Part shown: in pieces, positions 22,173-34,189 of the stretch | Numbering within the stretch: position 1 is the first letter of the stretch | Layout of the letters: the number at the start of each line of letters is the position of its first letter | Assembly (NCBI GenBank): GCA_002104985.1 | Contig: MCGO01000035.1 | Span: forward strand, 1 to 64,000 | Direction of reading: 5' to 3' | Source: Rhizoclosmatium globosum | Lineage: Eukaryota > Chytridiomycota > Chytridiomycetes > Chytridiales > Chytriomycetaceae | DNA length: 64,000 bases | Notes under the pieces: model-generated | Told to the model about the DNA's origin: nothing | What the model saw: the letters and a program-made list of their open reading frames with translations, nothing else | The model's database searches: none | Position numbers and translations under genes: made by a program

Positions 22173-24199
22173 GATGAAAAGAACTATCTTCGAAAACAAA
22201 GTCGGTTGGAAGACTGCATGGCCAAGGTACCTTCCAACTGTACCCAACGCAGCAGTACTAACCTGTCATCAAGGTGTTGCCAAGAGCATTGCATCATGGG
22301 GCAAACAAGAAGCAGAAGATATTCGGGTACTTGGTCTCTTATCAGCCTGAGTCTACCGTTAACCTTGCATTCATTCAGTCAATTTCAGCCCAACTTGCCA
22401 CCCTTCATGTCAAATCAGAATCATTGCACAACTGGCTCGCCGGTACCGTCAATATACAAGATCACAACAATGTACCAGCAACTAATACCTCATTTAGATG
22501 AATTCGATTCAGCGTCACTCCACCTCAAAGAAATCAAAACACGCGAGGAATCACTCTCATTCCTCAAGAAGAAACAAAAAGATACGAAATCAAAGCTTGA
22601 TTCCGCAGTTCGAAAGTCCCTCTCTGCAGCACGATTAAGGCCGATGGTGTAGACGCCTTGCGTGTGGAACTGTCGAATTTGGATCGAGATGTGTGGTTGC
22701 TGTAGCTGAATTTGAAGGGTTCAAACGAGAAGCATTCAAAAATCTACGAAAAGGAAGTGGAATGCTGTGATTGAGTATTCCGCAAAGGTACGCGTTTTCG
22801 TTGGGGATGAGGTGAAGCTCATGGAAGAATCATCACAGATGCTTGTCCTTGCAAACTTTGGAAATCACATTGCTGATCAAATACCGCAAGGGAAACTTGC
22901 TCCCGGCTATGGTTAGCCCCAAACTCGTCGTATTCTCAATCTAACACTTCCCGTTCCAATCAGATTTACCAGCATTCAAAAATGACGAAATCTTAAACCT
23001 AATTATGCAAGATTACGAAACCAAAGCAATCATGGCGAAACTACATTCCCTCCGACCTAAACTTCACTCCCACCTCAGATTCCCAACCAACCACCACCTC
23101 CCCTTACCAATCCACCCCCACCTCCCACAACCAGGCCCCATCACCCCAATCACCCCCTCAGCCCCAGAAGAAATCTACTCCGCTCCCTCGTAACCCCACT
23201 CTCCACAATCCCCCGCAACCAAACCTACACAACCCCCCTCTTCGCATCCACAACCGACCCCGAAATCTTCACCGACGCGATCCCAGTCTACCCCTCGACA
23301 ACCACAACAATCCCCACATTCACATCCCCAATCCAACCCCACTACACAACCCCAACCCCCCTCAATCCCGCGACAGACGCTATATCGCGGTTGGAGCAGC
23401 ACCGCCCGCGGAGTATACTTGCAGCAGCGGTGGCGGAGGCTGTTGGGCCGTTGGGGCGGATCCCGGCTGGGAGTGGGGGGTCGGATGATAAGAAGACGGG
23501 GAATCCGGTTGTGGCGAGTAGTTCTGTTGGGGATGGGGTTACGGAGATGTTGAGGCAGTTGCCTATTGCTGGGGTTGTTGCACAGCAGCAGCAGCAGGAT
23601 GCGAGAAGGGGTTCAAGCCTTTCGTTGGCTGATGCGGAAGATGCGGTTGTGAAGGCGGGTGTTAAGGGGAATGGCGGTGGGGTTGTTGGAATGTTGCAGT
23701 CGATGGCGGTTGCGGAACGGATGGCGTTGCCGGTGGAGGAAGGGAGGTTTCTAATAAGCCTGGGAAATCTATTGTTGGAACGTTTGTGGTCATGTTTGAT
23801 TATGAACAGACTCCTGGGAAGGATGATGAACTTACGATTCGAGTCGGGGATTTGGTGGCTGCTAGGTAACGTTCTCTTCTTATTTTCGATGCATAATCTA
23901 ATAACTACATTGTAACAGCAATGTGTATGAAGATGGTTGGGCTGTTGGTCGCGTCTTGGTAACAAAATCTAAATGATGATTCCATGGAACACTAACTTAT
24001 AATTCTATAGCGCACAAACAAGACTGGATTTTTCCCGTTTAATGCTGTATACCCAGTCTTCAGCGCCTCTGGAACGCCTCTCCGAAACGCTCAAGAAGTT
24101 CCCGAAACAGTATGCGGTGTTGCCGTATCCCCATCCCCAACACTTCTTTTCCAAGACGGAGTCATCAGCAAAGAAGATTACGAATCCATCGTCAAGTAA
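22173..24199 (+). CDS. Coiled-coil (BAR-like) protein with C-terminal SH3 domain
   Basis: Probably a membrane-cytoskeleton adaptor. The first half is helical with heptad character (YLVSYQPESTVNLAFIQSIS; HLKEIKTREESLSFLKKKQK; FKREAFKNLRKGSGN; LVLANFGNHIADQIPQGK), which resembles a BAR-type dimer but is not assigned with certainty. A Pro/Thr-rich and Gln-rich linker follows (about 23060-23740). The SH3 domain at about 23780-24060 shows VMFDYEQ (ALYDY position), DELTIRVGD, the DGWAVGRV Trp strand split by two introns, and KTGFFPFNAVYP. The tail ends ISKEDYESIVK at 24199. Several frame changes are needed in the first half (near 22250, 22640, 22700), so the start and the exact N-terminus are uncertain. 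SH3 binding of Pro-rich ligands is the family role; the partner is unknown. Confidence 0.6.
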
Positions 24200-24347
24200 T
24201 GAAAGAAATCGGTGTTATGTAAACTACCACACAAAATACTGTTCTTATTTCTGCACCAAACATCATCATAAACACAAATCCAATTCAAATAACAATATCT
24301 TGCCGTACCAACTTCCATCCATACGTTTTCTTCATACAAATAGTTTT

Positions 24348-26168
24348 TATAGCTTTCCCTTCTTCTTGAGGCGTTCCTGCTCCCGTCGTTCTTCCTCTTC
24401 ATCTTCCAATCGGGCTAGACGAGCACTCCGACTTTCTTCACGTCTCATTGCATCGAACCCAGCTTCCATATCATCATCATCGCTTTCATATACATATCTA
24501 ATGGTGGGTAGGTGGGTGGAGAGTTTAGTTGAAAAAGTGTTGGTGGGGTCCCTTCATCGAAAATGGGGAGAAAAAAATTTTGTAGGTGGAGAGGTCCAAA
24601 CAAACCCTCCATCAACAAAATAAAACAACAAAAAAAAAACTTACGTTCGTCGTTTTACGCCCAAGATGTTCCAGATTTCTGAGCGTAAAGATTCCGGGTT
24701 CCGCACGACATCGTCTACATCTTCCAGACGTCGTTTCTTTGGTGGTTGAGAGTCAAATGCCGGTCTCTATCCCGGTCCCTATCTTCTCCCTCTCTCTCTC
24801 CCTGTCCTCTCTCTATCCCTCTCCTTTCTCGATCCAATTTCCCAGATTCCTCACGCGAAGCACCACCACCAGTGGATTTGACACCAGTAAGCCGCTCACG
24901 ATCCGCCAAAGCGCGTAACCTCTCCTTCTCCCGTTCCCGTTCCCGCATTTTTCCTTTTCGGTCATTGGTTTCGGGTCGCCCTTTTTCGAGGCGGTGGAGG
25001 TGGTGGAGGGAGGGACGTCATTTTACGGGGGTCTGGTTTTGAGGAGGAAGATGTGGAGGAGGAGGAGGAACGGGCGTCAAGGCGGTCGGTGACTGTTCTT
25101 GTGTCGCGTTTTTGGGTTCCGAGGGGGACCATGTCGAGGTGGGAGGAGGATTTTGAGGATAGTTTTGTGAATGCGGGGCGGAATGTAGAAGGTTGAGAGG
25201 GTTGTGATTTGGTTGAAGATGAGGACGAGGATGATGGGTTTGTGGAAGGTCGTGAAGATGACGAAGAGGAAGAGTTGATGGTTTCAGGGAGGATGAAGAG
25301 GATGCAGGTCGAGGGGGTGGTTGCGAGCCAGGTTTAGGAAGTGGTGTAAGAGAAGGGCGATTTGTTGAAGAATTTGAGGTTGAAGAAGATGTTGGCAGTT
25401 TATCAAGACTAGGTCGTCCAGTGAGAGAGGCTGTGGATGACAATGCAGGTCTTTTATCGATGGACGGTCTGCTATCCCGTTCTCTATCCCGTTCTCTATC
25501 ACGATCCCTGTGGTCCCTATCTCGATCCCGAATCCGGTCCCTTTCCCATTCATGATCCCGGTCCCTCTCACGTTCCTTTCCGATTCCCATCACGTTCTCT
25601 CTCCCGTTCCCGTTCCCTTTCCCGGTCTCGTCTGTCTCTGTCTCTGTCTCTGTCCGATAAAGAATGTTTTGACGCGCCTGGGTCATTATTCGACGAAGAC
25701 TTTTCAGCCGTGGCCTATTTCCTTGATTAATCGCTTATTGGAGTGTATATAAGCACAGGTACCATTAGTTGGTTGAAAGAGAGAGTAGCGGGTCTCCTTC
25801 GCAGTTCATCCCCGTCCTTTCTCCTTCACCTTCTCTTTCACTTCACCTTCTCCTTCACTGAAACTGAAACTGAAGCTGAAGCGAGTTCTCTCTCTCGTTT
25901 CGCGACCGGCTTCAATTCGAGGGTGAACGACTTTGCCAATTCCTCCGCTTTTCTGAGGCGGTCGATTCTGTCTCGTTCTTCCTTTGCCTTTGCTTCGAGT
26001 TCGCGCCGAAGCCGCTCTTCCTTTGCCTTGGCCGTTTCTTCAAAAGATTCGATGTCTTTTCGGCGGCGGCCATCAGCGATGCGAACTGGTTTGCGTTAGC
26101 GTTAGCGTTGTTTAGAGGCGGTATTCGGTATTCGGTATTGGGTATTCGAAGGGAGGCCTTACACTCAT
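24348..26168 (-). CDS. SPT2: SPT2-family chromatin protein
   Basis: Histone H3-H4 chaperone linked to transcription elongation and nucleosome recycling. The C-terminus is diagnostic: RRLEDVDDVVRNPESLRSEI, an intron at 24497-24643, then YVYESDDDDMEAGFDAMRRE and EEERREQERLKKKGKL. Family members carry this acidic, then Arg/Glu-rich histone-binding end. The N-terminus fits too: ATGAGT at 26163-26168 is a six-nucleotide first exon with a perfect donor, spliced to 26085 to give MSFASLMAAAE. The middle is disordered: Glu/Arg/Lys-rich helix, a long run of Asp-Arg and Glu-Arg dipeptides (about 25450-25640), RPSIDK/RPSLDK repeats, a Pro-rich stretch, then REREKERLRALADRERLTG. Frame changes are needed near 26045, 25800, 25030 and 24755. 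The gene is convergent with the SH3 gene (stop 24199). Confidence 0.72.
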
Positions 26169-26252
26169 CCTTCGTGGTTGGTTGGTTGGAGGTGGTGGTG
26201 GTTGGTTGGATCAAGCACCAACCCTAAAATATAGAACAAAATACATCATGCT

Positions 26253-27690
26253 TTATTTAGGCGCAACATAATACTTGCTCTTCTCGGGCTTCGGTAAAAG
26301 TGAAAGCCGCTCCATCCATTCAGTCAACTTGCTCCGTTGACTTGCCTTTCCCACTTCAACAACCTCCTCCTCACATTTAGTATCGTCTTGACTATCTTCT
26401 TCTTCCAATTGACCTGCAATTATGGCATCTTCTAATCCCCCACTTATCACTGGTGGGACCCCTCCACCAACACTTGTTGTCACTACCAAATGGTGACGAC
26501 TTGACCCCACACTCGACACTACTGTCTTGAGCCCCCCAGGCGATACTTTCAATTGCTCTTGCTGATGCAAACTAAGCTCACTCCCTCCAAGTCCACCACC
26601 GATATTCACGTTCAGTTGGAACAGACTCCGTCCCTTCTCAACCACTGCTTGCTTCTCTGATGACGAATTATGGAATGTAGCACGTCTACTACTTGCATAG
26701 TATTCCTCCTCTTGACATTCCCCGTCTTCCCCTTCAGAATTCCCTTTTTATCTTCAGGCCTGGAACTATTCACCTCACCACCACCTTTCCTTCCTCACAA
26801 CCACCACCGCCTCGTCCTACAACGCATCCACCTTTTCATGTATCGTGCCCGAGACTTCCCAAGCGGCAATGCAGGAACATCAGGAACATCACCCCCACCC
26901 TCCAAACTATCCACGCTTTCAAACAACGAAAACTTGCTCGTAGATGCATTCTTACCCACCACACCCCCACTCTTCTTCATATCATAATGTTGATGCTGTG
27001 ATGATCATGACTTGAAACAGATTTAGGCACTAGAGGAACAGGTTCCCCTCCCTCCCCCCTTCCACGCCGCTTTCAAACAACGAGAACGTGCTTTTGGTCG
27101 CATTTTTGGGCGTACCGCTACTCCCCGCTGTCTTTTTCTTGTCTACGGGATGACAGTTGGTTTATGGGGGAGGGGTGGGACTGTGGTAGAGGCAGCCTGC
27201 AGGCTATCTGCCGATTCAAATAAGGAAAACTTGCTTGTTGTCGCGGTTTTGAGGGGGGGGGTCTTTTCCTTTTTGGTGTGTGTAGTACTAGTTATAACAG
27301 ACGTAGTAAGTTGTTTCGGGGGAGTGGGACTGGTTCGTTGGTTTTAGAGTCGTCCGGGTCTTCGAATAGAGAGAATTTGGAGGTTGTTGCAGCGGTGCGG
27401 ATACTTGCTGTCGATTTACTGTGGTGGTTGGTATTGTGGGCTTGTTTAATAGGGGTTGGATCGGAGTTTTGGTCGTCTGCTTTTGTAGCGACGAGGAATC
27501 CTTTGTGCACCAAACGTCCCCCAGTCTCGGAAGCTGCTGCGTTGGACGCGATTGTCGCGTCGGACTTGAACGTGGTAGGCGTTATAAGGCTTAAAAAACT
27601 TCCTCGTCGTGAGGTGGGGCCTGTAGGGTGTTGGGCGGAGGCCATTGTTACTTGTTGGATCTTTTCTTGAAGGAGATTGGAACAGGCCAA
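26253..27690 (-). CDS. Unrecognised protein with four FSLFE motifs
   Basis: I do not recognise this gene. Candidate starts are 27690 (MACSNLLQEK) or 27643 (MASAQHPTG). The first part is low-complexity Ser/Thr/Pro-rich. A short motif of the form (T)(S/K)(K/T)FSLFE(S/D) recurs at about 27351-27390, 27194-27243, 27066-27115 and 26905-26955, each 40-50 residues from the next and preceded by Ala/Lys/Thr-rich spacers. The second part (from about 26760) is acidic (NSEGEDGECQEEE), then Gly/Ser-rich, then a helical, charged C-terminus (SKLTEWMERLSLLPKPEKSK) ending at 26253. Three frame changes are needed around 27150, 27010 and 26790. The regular motif spacing suggests a short linear docking motif in a disordered scaffold. 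It lies in tandem between MAK21 and SPT2. Confidence 0.45.
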
Positions 27691-27854
27691 AATTGTCAGT
27701 TTTCACTTCACATCAAGATGACGGGGGAAAAAAATAGTACTTCATTGTATTCTTAATACAGCATAGAAAGGAAAATGATTCATACTTTATTTTGCTAATT
27801 TCAACCTTGGTTCACAACAACAGCAACCAAACCGGAAAAACACCTGCCCTCTAC

Positions 27855-30800
27855 TCAACGCTTCTTGAATTTTTTAGAAGCTCCTCCTGACGAAGGTTTG
27901 CCACCAACCTTCCTCTTCTTTCCAACACCCTTCTCAAACAAATTGCTAGTCTTCTTCTCTCCCTCATCAAACGCGCCAGTATCCTCCTCCTCATCATCCC
28001 TTGCAATCAAATGCGCGAAATCATCCATGCTAGCGAATCCATCACCCAAATCGGCAAAGTCATCCATATCGTCACTTCCCTTCTTACCAAGCTTCTTGTC
28101 AAAGTAAGCACCCTTGTATCCAAGCTTCTTGGCAGCTTCAGCAAGTTTGGCAACCTTGCTAAGTCGAGGTTTACCAACTTTTGGCCAGCCTTGTTGGTTT
28201 GGACTTCGTCTTCATCGGAATCAACGTCATCGTCTTCCTCGCCCATCAACATTCCAAGTTCATCCGCGTCATCGTCATCGTCGGCAGCGTTCTTGGATTT
28301 CTTGCCCTTCTTGGTCGACTCTTCTTCCTCCTCATCGTCATCAATATCCTCAAAACCATCATCATCATCCTCGTCTTCACCAACAACTTCCCCGACATCT
28401 TCTTCAAACTGCTTGAAATCAGAGTCACTGAATTCCTCGTCCTCATCGTCGCTTCCAACAGGCCTCTTTCCAAAAGACTCGTCGGCAAGCGCAGCTTCCA
28501 TGTCAAAGTCATCATCGTTTTCAGGATCATCGTCTCCATCGTCACCTCCCTTTCCAGAAGACCGTTGCATAGCGTCCCAGACTTCATCGTCGTCAAGATC
28601 TTGGTCGCTGGCAGGTGCATCGTCATCACCGTCAACAGCAGCACCACCATCGTCGTCATCGCCTTCATCATCTTCATCAACAAGAAGGTTCGCAGAACTG
28701 TCCAAATCATCGTTCGTAGAAACAGCCTTCTTCTTCTTAATACTCCCCTCCCTCGCCTTCTTATCCTTGAAAAAGTCATAAAAGAACAACTAAAAAAAAG
28801 CACAAGGTTAAAATCCATAAACCCCACAACACAAATACAAACCTCATCAACAGGAACATTCTCCCTCTTCCTGTTCAACCAAACCGCACTATTCACAGGC
28901 TCATCATCCATAGCAACCTTCGTATCCTCTCCTTCCTCTTCAACAATAACACCCCGCTTCCTCGCTCCCGCAATCAAATTACCCATCGGAACGCCATCCG
29001 CGTCAAACGCACCTCCACTCATACCAGGTGGACGCGCCTGCATCAAGGAGGATCCACGGTACGCGGAAGTAACCTTCTTGGGGTTCTTGAACACGAAACG
29101 GTCGAGGAACCGCGCGAGGGTGTGGTTTTGGAGGGGGTCGTATGCGGTTGCGGTTTCTGGGATTGTGATTGGGTTTCCGGAGAGGAGGGTCTGTGCGTAT
29201 AGGGAGACTGTTGGGTGGAAGTGGGTTGAGAAGGCGGTTAGTTCCCAGAGACAGGAGAGGTCGGCGTTGCAGTATAAGGGGTTTCGTTTTCGGCCGTCGT
29301 ATTTTTGGGCTGAGGTTGGGTCTTTGGAAGTGGAAGAGGTGGTGGAGGTTTTGACGATTTCGATCCCGGATTCGTCGACTTCGCGGTCTTGGAAACGTTC
29401 TTCGTCGCCTTCTTCGGGCATTGTAACGAGACTCCAGAGGCCTGGCTTGGACTTAATGATGTCTCCAATCAGGAAGAGGGCACCGCAAATGAAGGGTGTA
29501 GTGCTCATAACACAAGCTTGAACGGTTCGTTTGATGAAGGCACGGAGTCGCGTGAGAGATGTATCGGCCTTGAGAGCACGGTGCAGCAAGTTCAAGTACA
29601 TTGGATGTTTGGAGCACGAAGGGAGTCGAGAATCAATCAACGTATCGTACAACGCGCAATAGAATCGATCCGACACAGTCTACAATTAACAATGTTACAT
29701 TCACAGCGAAGTACAATTTTAGTTCCAAACTCACCTGTCTCGAGCTGTGCACTTGGAAAATCAGCGTCAACGCTTGAATACTGATGTTAAACGTTCCCAA
29801 GTGACTAATTTTGAAGAGCGTATCCATATGCTTGTTGAACACCTCATCATCCATCTGTGCATAAGGAAACGCACGATTGACACCTGTCAACAAAACCGCC
29901 ATCGTCTTTGCATCAATACCTTCCACAACCCTCTGCATTTGTCTCTTCTCTCCATCAGCAGCAGCAACAACACCACCTTCCTTCCCCTCCGCCTCCTCCT
30001 CTTCATCTTCACTATCCCCAACAACCTCACCCCAGCAGCTTCAGCCTGCTCCGCCGTCAACGGCTTCCCCTTCTTCTTTGGCCGAACATACCGACTCTTC
30101 TTCCCCTTCTTCTTCCCCGCCACCTCCTTCCCCTTCTTCCCCTTCTTCCCTCCCTCCTCCTCCCCATCCCCTCTCTTCAACCCCTCCACAATCCCTTCAA
30201 AAACCTCAAAATAAATCCCAACAAGCACGCGCGCAACCTCCAAATCCACATCCCGCCGCAACACAACCTGACTCAAAAAACTCAGACAATTATACCGCGC
30301 CCGTGCCGCACCGTTACTCCGCACGAGCAGCCGCTCGACCTCCTTCACGACGACAAGCGTCATGTTCGGGTGTTGCACGAGGAGCTGTGATTGCAGGAGG
30401 TATGCGGCTTTGAAGGCGAGCGGGTTCGACGCGTCGCCGAGTTTGTTGACGAGGAGGGCGAGGAGGGAGGCTTCGGATTCGGGCTTGGAGACGAGCAGGG
30501 TTGTGAGGTAGGTGAGGGTTTTGGATTTGATGTGGGTCAGTGGGTCTTTGCTGAGTTCCTGTTTTTTTTTTGTTGGTGGTGGTGGTGTAGGGAAGGATAT
30601 GTTTCGTTTAGAATGGATGGATGGAATGAAGAAAAGATGGGGGGGTTGTACCTCGATGAGTTGGAGGAATTCAAAGTAGACTCGTTTGAGGGAGTCTTCA
30701 AAGTACCATACGACAAGGTGGACAGGTGTAACGCCCGGCATCAAGACACCTTGGTCTCTAAAGTATTTGAGCTTCCTGTCTGGCAATACACCACCGTCAT

Positions 30801-32312
30801 CAAATCCTTGACCGCATCCACAGCAACGATCGCATCACGTCGAGACTTTTTACGCGCCATACCGTGAATGATTTGGTCGCGGAGGTAGTGCAGTGTATGC
30901 AAAGGCGATTCTTGGATGAGAAGGGTCAAGGCGGATATCTTGTCGGTTGTTGTACCGCTCTTCAAGACAGTTTTTATAAAGTTTCTGTCACTTGCGCTTT
31001 GGAATTTGACTGTTTCGAGAATAGAGTTAGATAGGATTGGTGTTTTGGTTGAATGAGAATTTACCTTGCTCATACTTTGCAACTTCTTCAGTGTACAATG
31101 CTTTGGCACGCTCATACATCTTGAGGATGAGAGCTTCGTCCTGGATGGAATACACTTTGGGCGGTTTCACTGGAGGTAATTCGACAGCGTGCCATAGAGA
31201 AGTAGGTTCGAAAATCAGTTTCGAAATTGCGTCCTTTTTCGAGAGTGACACTGAAGACGCAGAATCAGAGGAAGGGGTAAATGTGGACGAGTTGAGGAGT
31301 TGGTTGATGCGAGCTGCTACGGCAGGATCAGATTTTGGTTGAGGAATTCCCTTTTGGCGTTGTTGTGTAGTGGAAGTTTCTGCTTGTTCGGGTTGGATGG
31401 GGGCAGCTGGTTCGTTATTTTCGTCATCGTCTTCCGAGTCATCCTCGTCTTGTTATCATCGTCGGAATCGTTTGCGCCTTCAGCTGCAGCCAATTCCTGA
31501 ACTTCTTGGAGAACCTCAGCTTCTGAGACAACCGGAACGACAGATTTCTTTGGATCCATTTTGAGAGATTGAGTCATGAAAGCTTGCAGAGCCTTTGCAA
31601 TCTGAGTGCGAAGGTTAGTTTTTGTTTGTGAATGCAAGGTTTTTTGTCGGTGATGTTTGAGTGACTCTCGTCTCCATCCATTCCGTATGCATGCAGCTTT
31701 TCGAGTAAGCTTTACATTCATCGCACAGATGTTCCCGTTCTATAAAAGAAGACAAGCATGGCACGAACCTCGGAATCATCCTCATCCTGAACTCGTCCAG
31801 GTTTCTTTGCAGCATCCTTCTTTGTCACCAGATTAGGAATATGGCCCAATTGATCCAAAAGAGTCTTTTTCTGAGGTTTTTCTTGCACTTGTTTCTTTGA
31901 TTTCCCGGTTTCGTCTTCTTCGGGAGCCCATTCTTCGTCTGAATCGACATCTTTGATCAAATCGAGATCGTCCTTGTCGCCGCCAAAGTGTTTAATTTCG
32001 CTGAGAAAGAGGGAGTCCAAGTTTTGTTTGTTTGGGATGGAACCAGTAGGTTTACTTGTATGTTTACAGTATGTTTACTAGTATCCTTTGAAGCAGCCTT
32101 TGAAGCATCCTTTGAAGTAGCCGTAGCAGTAGTAGCAGTACTAGAAGGAGCAGCAACCTTCGAACTCGACGAGCAACAACCTTTTCCAACTTCTTTTTGA
32201 TCGCCTTTTCCTTCTTTTTCGCAGTTTTTGACCGGGCCGGCGCACTTTGATTTGCGGCTTTGATTGCGGCGGCTGCTTTTGCGGCGAGCGCAGCCACGGC
32301 GGACGAGTCCAT
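27855..32312 (-). CDS. MAK21: Mak21/Noc1 (CEBPZ) ribosome-biogenesis factor
   Basis: Nucleolar CBF/Mak21-family protein that acts in early 60S pre-ribosome assembly and transport. The start at 32312 gives MDSSAVAALAAKAAAAIK with a basic N-terminus, then an acidic linker (DVDSDEEWAPEEDE), LDQLGHIPNLVTKK and SLWHAVELPPVKPPKVYS. The CBF/HEAT region runs from about 31010 to 29000: DKISALTLLIQESPLHTLHY, KSRRDAIVAVDAVKDLM, RYNCLSFLSQVVLR, MQRVVEGIDAKTMAVLLTGV, FKISHLGTFNISIQALTLIF, FYCALYDTLIDSRLP, NPLYCNADLSCLWELTAFS and PTVSLYAQTLLSG. After an intron at about 28790-28850 comes a very acidic tail with the classic KVGKPRLSKVAKLAEAAKKL and DDFADLGDGFASMDDFAHLI end. Frameshifts sit at a C-run (30030-30033) and near 28180, with others in 31.3-32.2 kb; in a housekeeping gene these argue for sequencing indels. 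Divergent from the FIST-like gene. Confidence 0.87.
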
Positions 32313-32470
32313 TTGGTTTGGTTTTTGGTTTTTGGTTAACGCAACAAAAGTAAAAAGAAAGAAAGAAAAGAAAGAAAGAAATGAAAGTGAGGGTTACTAC
32401 GGCTCCCTTTGCTATACTACTACTACTATAGTGGGTACTACTAGTGGTACCCTGTGTAGTGCCATCTTGA
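32313..32470. promoter_or_regulatory. Divergent promoter region, MAK21 / FIST-like gene
   Basis: About 158 bp between two divergent starts. It contains an A/G-rich stretch (AAAGAAAGAAAGAAAAGAAA type, 32347-32390) next to a short TAC microsatellite (32416-32430). The purine tract could be nucleosome-excluding. No defined factor site is recognised. Confidence 0.4.
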
Positions 32471-33989
32471 ATGCTATCACCAGTCTACGACTAATACGAA
32501 TACGCCAATTGCTCGAATCATCTTTCTCTCTCCCCGCATCAATTCATCCCTTCCCCTTTCAACACTCAAAGACCTGTCATCGTCACTTGCCACTTCAAAA
32601 GAGAACTGCAAAGTACCCACTCTCGTCACCCTCGTTTCTGCAATCAACTCACTCACTCCAAATCCATCAACTTCCTCTTTTGCCATTGCAGACTTCCACT
32701 CAGCCACTCTGAAAGCAAAGGCATTTCACATCAACAAACAGTTTACCTCCGAGTCTCCATTCAGACGTGACAAGCCGGTGGGAAGGTATGTATCCCCTCT
32801 CTTTGATTTCAAATCAACCTTTCTTCTTTCATTCACTAAATAAATATTCGATTGCTTAGGTGGTTCGATCCTCTTTCTCTCAAAGACGCAAAATCTTCTC
32901 ACGCGTTTGATGTCTCGCAGTTCTCGTCAGTCTCTACAAACACGGCTTCTTCTCATCTCTCAGATACTTTGAATATTGAAGAATTATTGGGCCACAAAAT
33001 CCTGAATTGATTGTCACGCTCAGTGATCGTGACCCGCATGCGATTTGGGAGTCTCTTGGAGTTGCTGTTCCAAAACAAAGAAAGTGAGTTTGATTGGGTT
33101 CAGAGGAACCAGCAAAGTTTGTGGAGCTGATAAATGATGGAAGTATGAACGCAGCGAATGAACCGTCGTCTACGTATCCTATGTATCGAGTGTAGCGAGT
33201 GCATGAGCAGAAGAGAACAAGGATATTAAAATAACACCACCACACCACATCCAACTCATTACTAACCCCATTCATTCCAACCAAAAACTCAGATGGGTCT
33301 AATCACCCCCTTAACCCCATTCACAACAACCCTAACCCACACATTAATCCACCCCCCAACAATCCACGACTCCGGCCTCCTCGGCCTCTCCTTCTACCCC
33401 TCCCCCACCTCCCCAACTTCCACTCAACCAACACCCACACCAACCCCCGCCTACAACAACCTAACCCCAGCCTCCCCATACCTCCCCATAACCTCCTGCC
33501 AAGGAAACATAATCCTCACCCTCGCCTCCCTCCCTCCACAACCCAAATCCTCGCCGCCCTCGCACACGAGTTCGAAGGCACATCCCTCGAGGCGCGGATC
33601 GCGGGGGATAAGGCGATTTACATGCAGAGGGGGGATACGGGGTGTGTGTATCGGGTTGTTGCGGGGGACTTGAGGAAGGGGAATATCGCTGTGGATACGA
33701 CGCGGGATTTGAGGGTTGGAATGGAGGTGCGGTTTTTGATTCAGGAGAAGGGGGTTCCTGTTTTGGATGTGGGGAGGGGTGGAAGGGGGTTCGGTTTGTT
33801 ACTTGTAGGGAGAGTGAGGTTGTTGGGGAGGAGGAAGAGGAGGAGAGGAGGGGAGGTGGGGAGGGGGTTGTTGTTTCGGATCGGATTTTGGTTGCGAGTG
33901 AGTGTGGGGTTGTGCATGATGTTCAGGGTGAGAAAGGTGGGTTTGAGGTTACGAAAGTTCCATTTAGTAGTGTTTCGTTAGGGTTGTAG
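32471..33989 (+). CDS. FIST-like sensor-domain protein
   Basis: Tentatively a FIST N/C-domain protein; this domain occurs in bacterial signalling proteins and in eukaryotic FBXO22. The first part (about 32480-33060) reads NTPIARIIFLSPRINSS, VPTLVTLVSAINSLTP, FAIADFHSATLKAKAFHIN, WFDPLSLKDAKSSHAFDV, then NPELIVTLSDRDPHAIWESL. The second part has STIHDSGLLGLSFYP-like sequence, an ITSCQGNIILTLA strand, ILAALAHEFEGTSLEARI, GDTGCVYRVVAGDLRKGNI and DLRVGMEVRFLIQEKG; this order of strands matches the FIST C-domain pattern as I remember it. The end is Glu/Gly-rich and stops at 33989. Introns are near 32787-32860 and 33085-33110. Frame changes are required near 32490, 32940, 33530 and 33760, so the start is approximate. 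Ligand unknown. Confidence 0.48.
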
Positions 33990-34189
33990 TTGTTTGTGAG
34001 AGTGGAAAACTATAACAAAGAATAACGAAGCTTCAACAACAACAAAATCAATTTTTTCTATCATGGTTTTCTTTTGTACGTAATAGAAAAATTCCGGCAG
34101 GTTGAAACTCTTGTTCTAGTCTCAAGGAAAAGTGACAATTCCCTACCCCACACACAAACTTTCTCGCTGCTTCACCGAGACGTCGTGCC

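Noticed and set aside
25437..25752. Plus-strand frames rich in Ser/Arg/Pro/Leu opposite the Arg-Asp repeat
   Set aside because: Antisense to the disordered dipeptide-repeat region of SPT2; the repeat keeps all frames open.
28011..28781. Long plus-strand Ser-rich open frame, and a Val/Ile-rich frame overlapping it
   Set aside because: Both are mirror images of the acidic Asp/Glu-rich tail of MAK21 on the minus strand, where GAC/GAT/GAG codons leave the opposite strand free of stops.
29877..30413. Plus-strand Pro/Ser-rich frames
   Set aside because: Antisense to Lys/Glu/Gly-rich parts of MAK21; no splice or start support.
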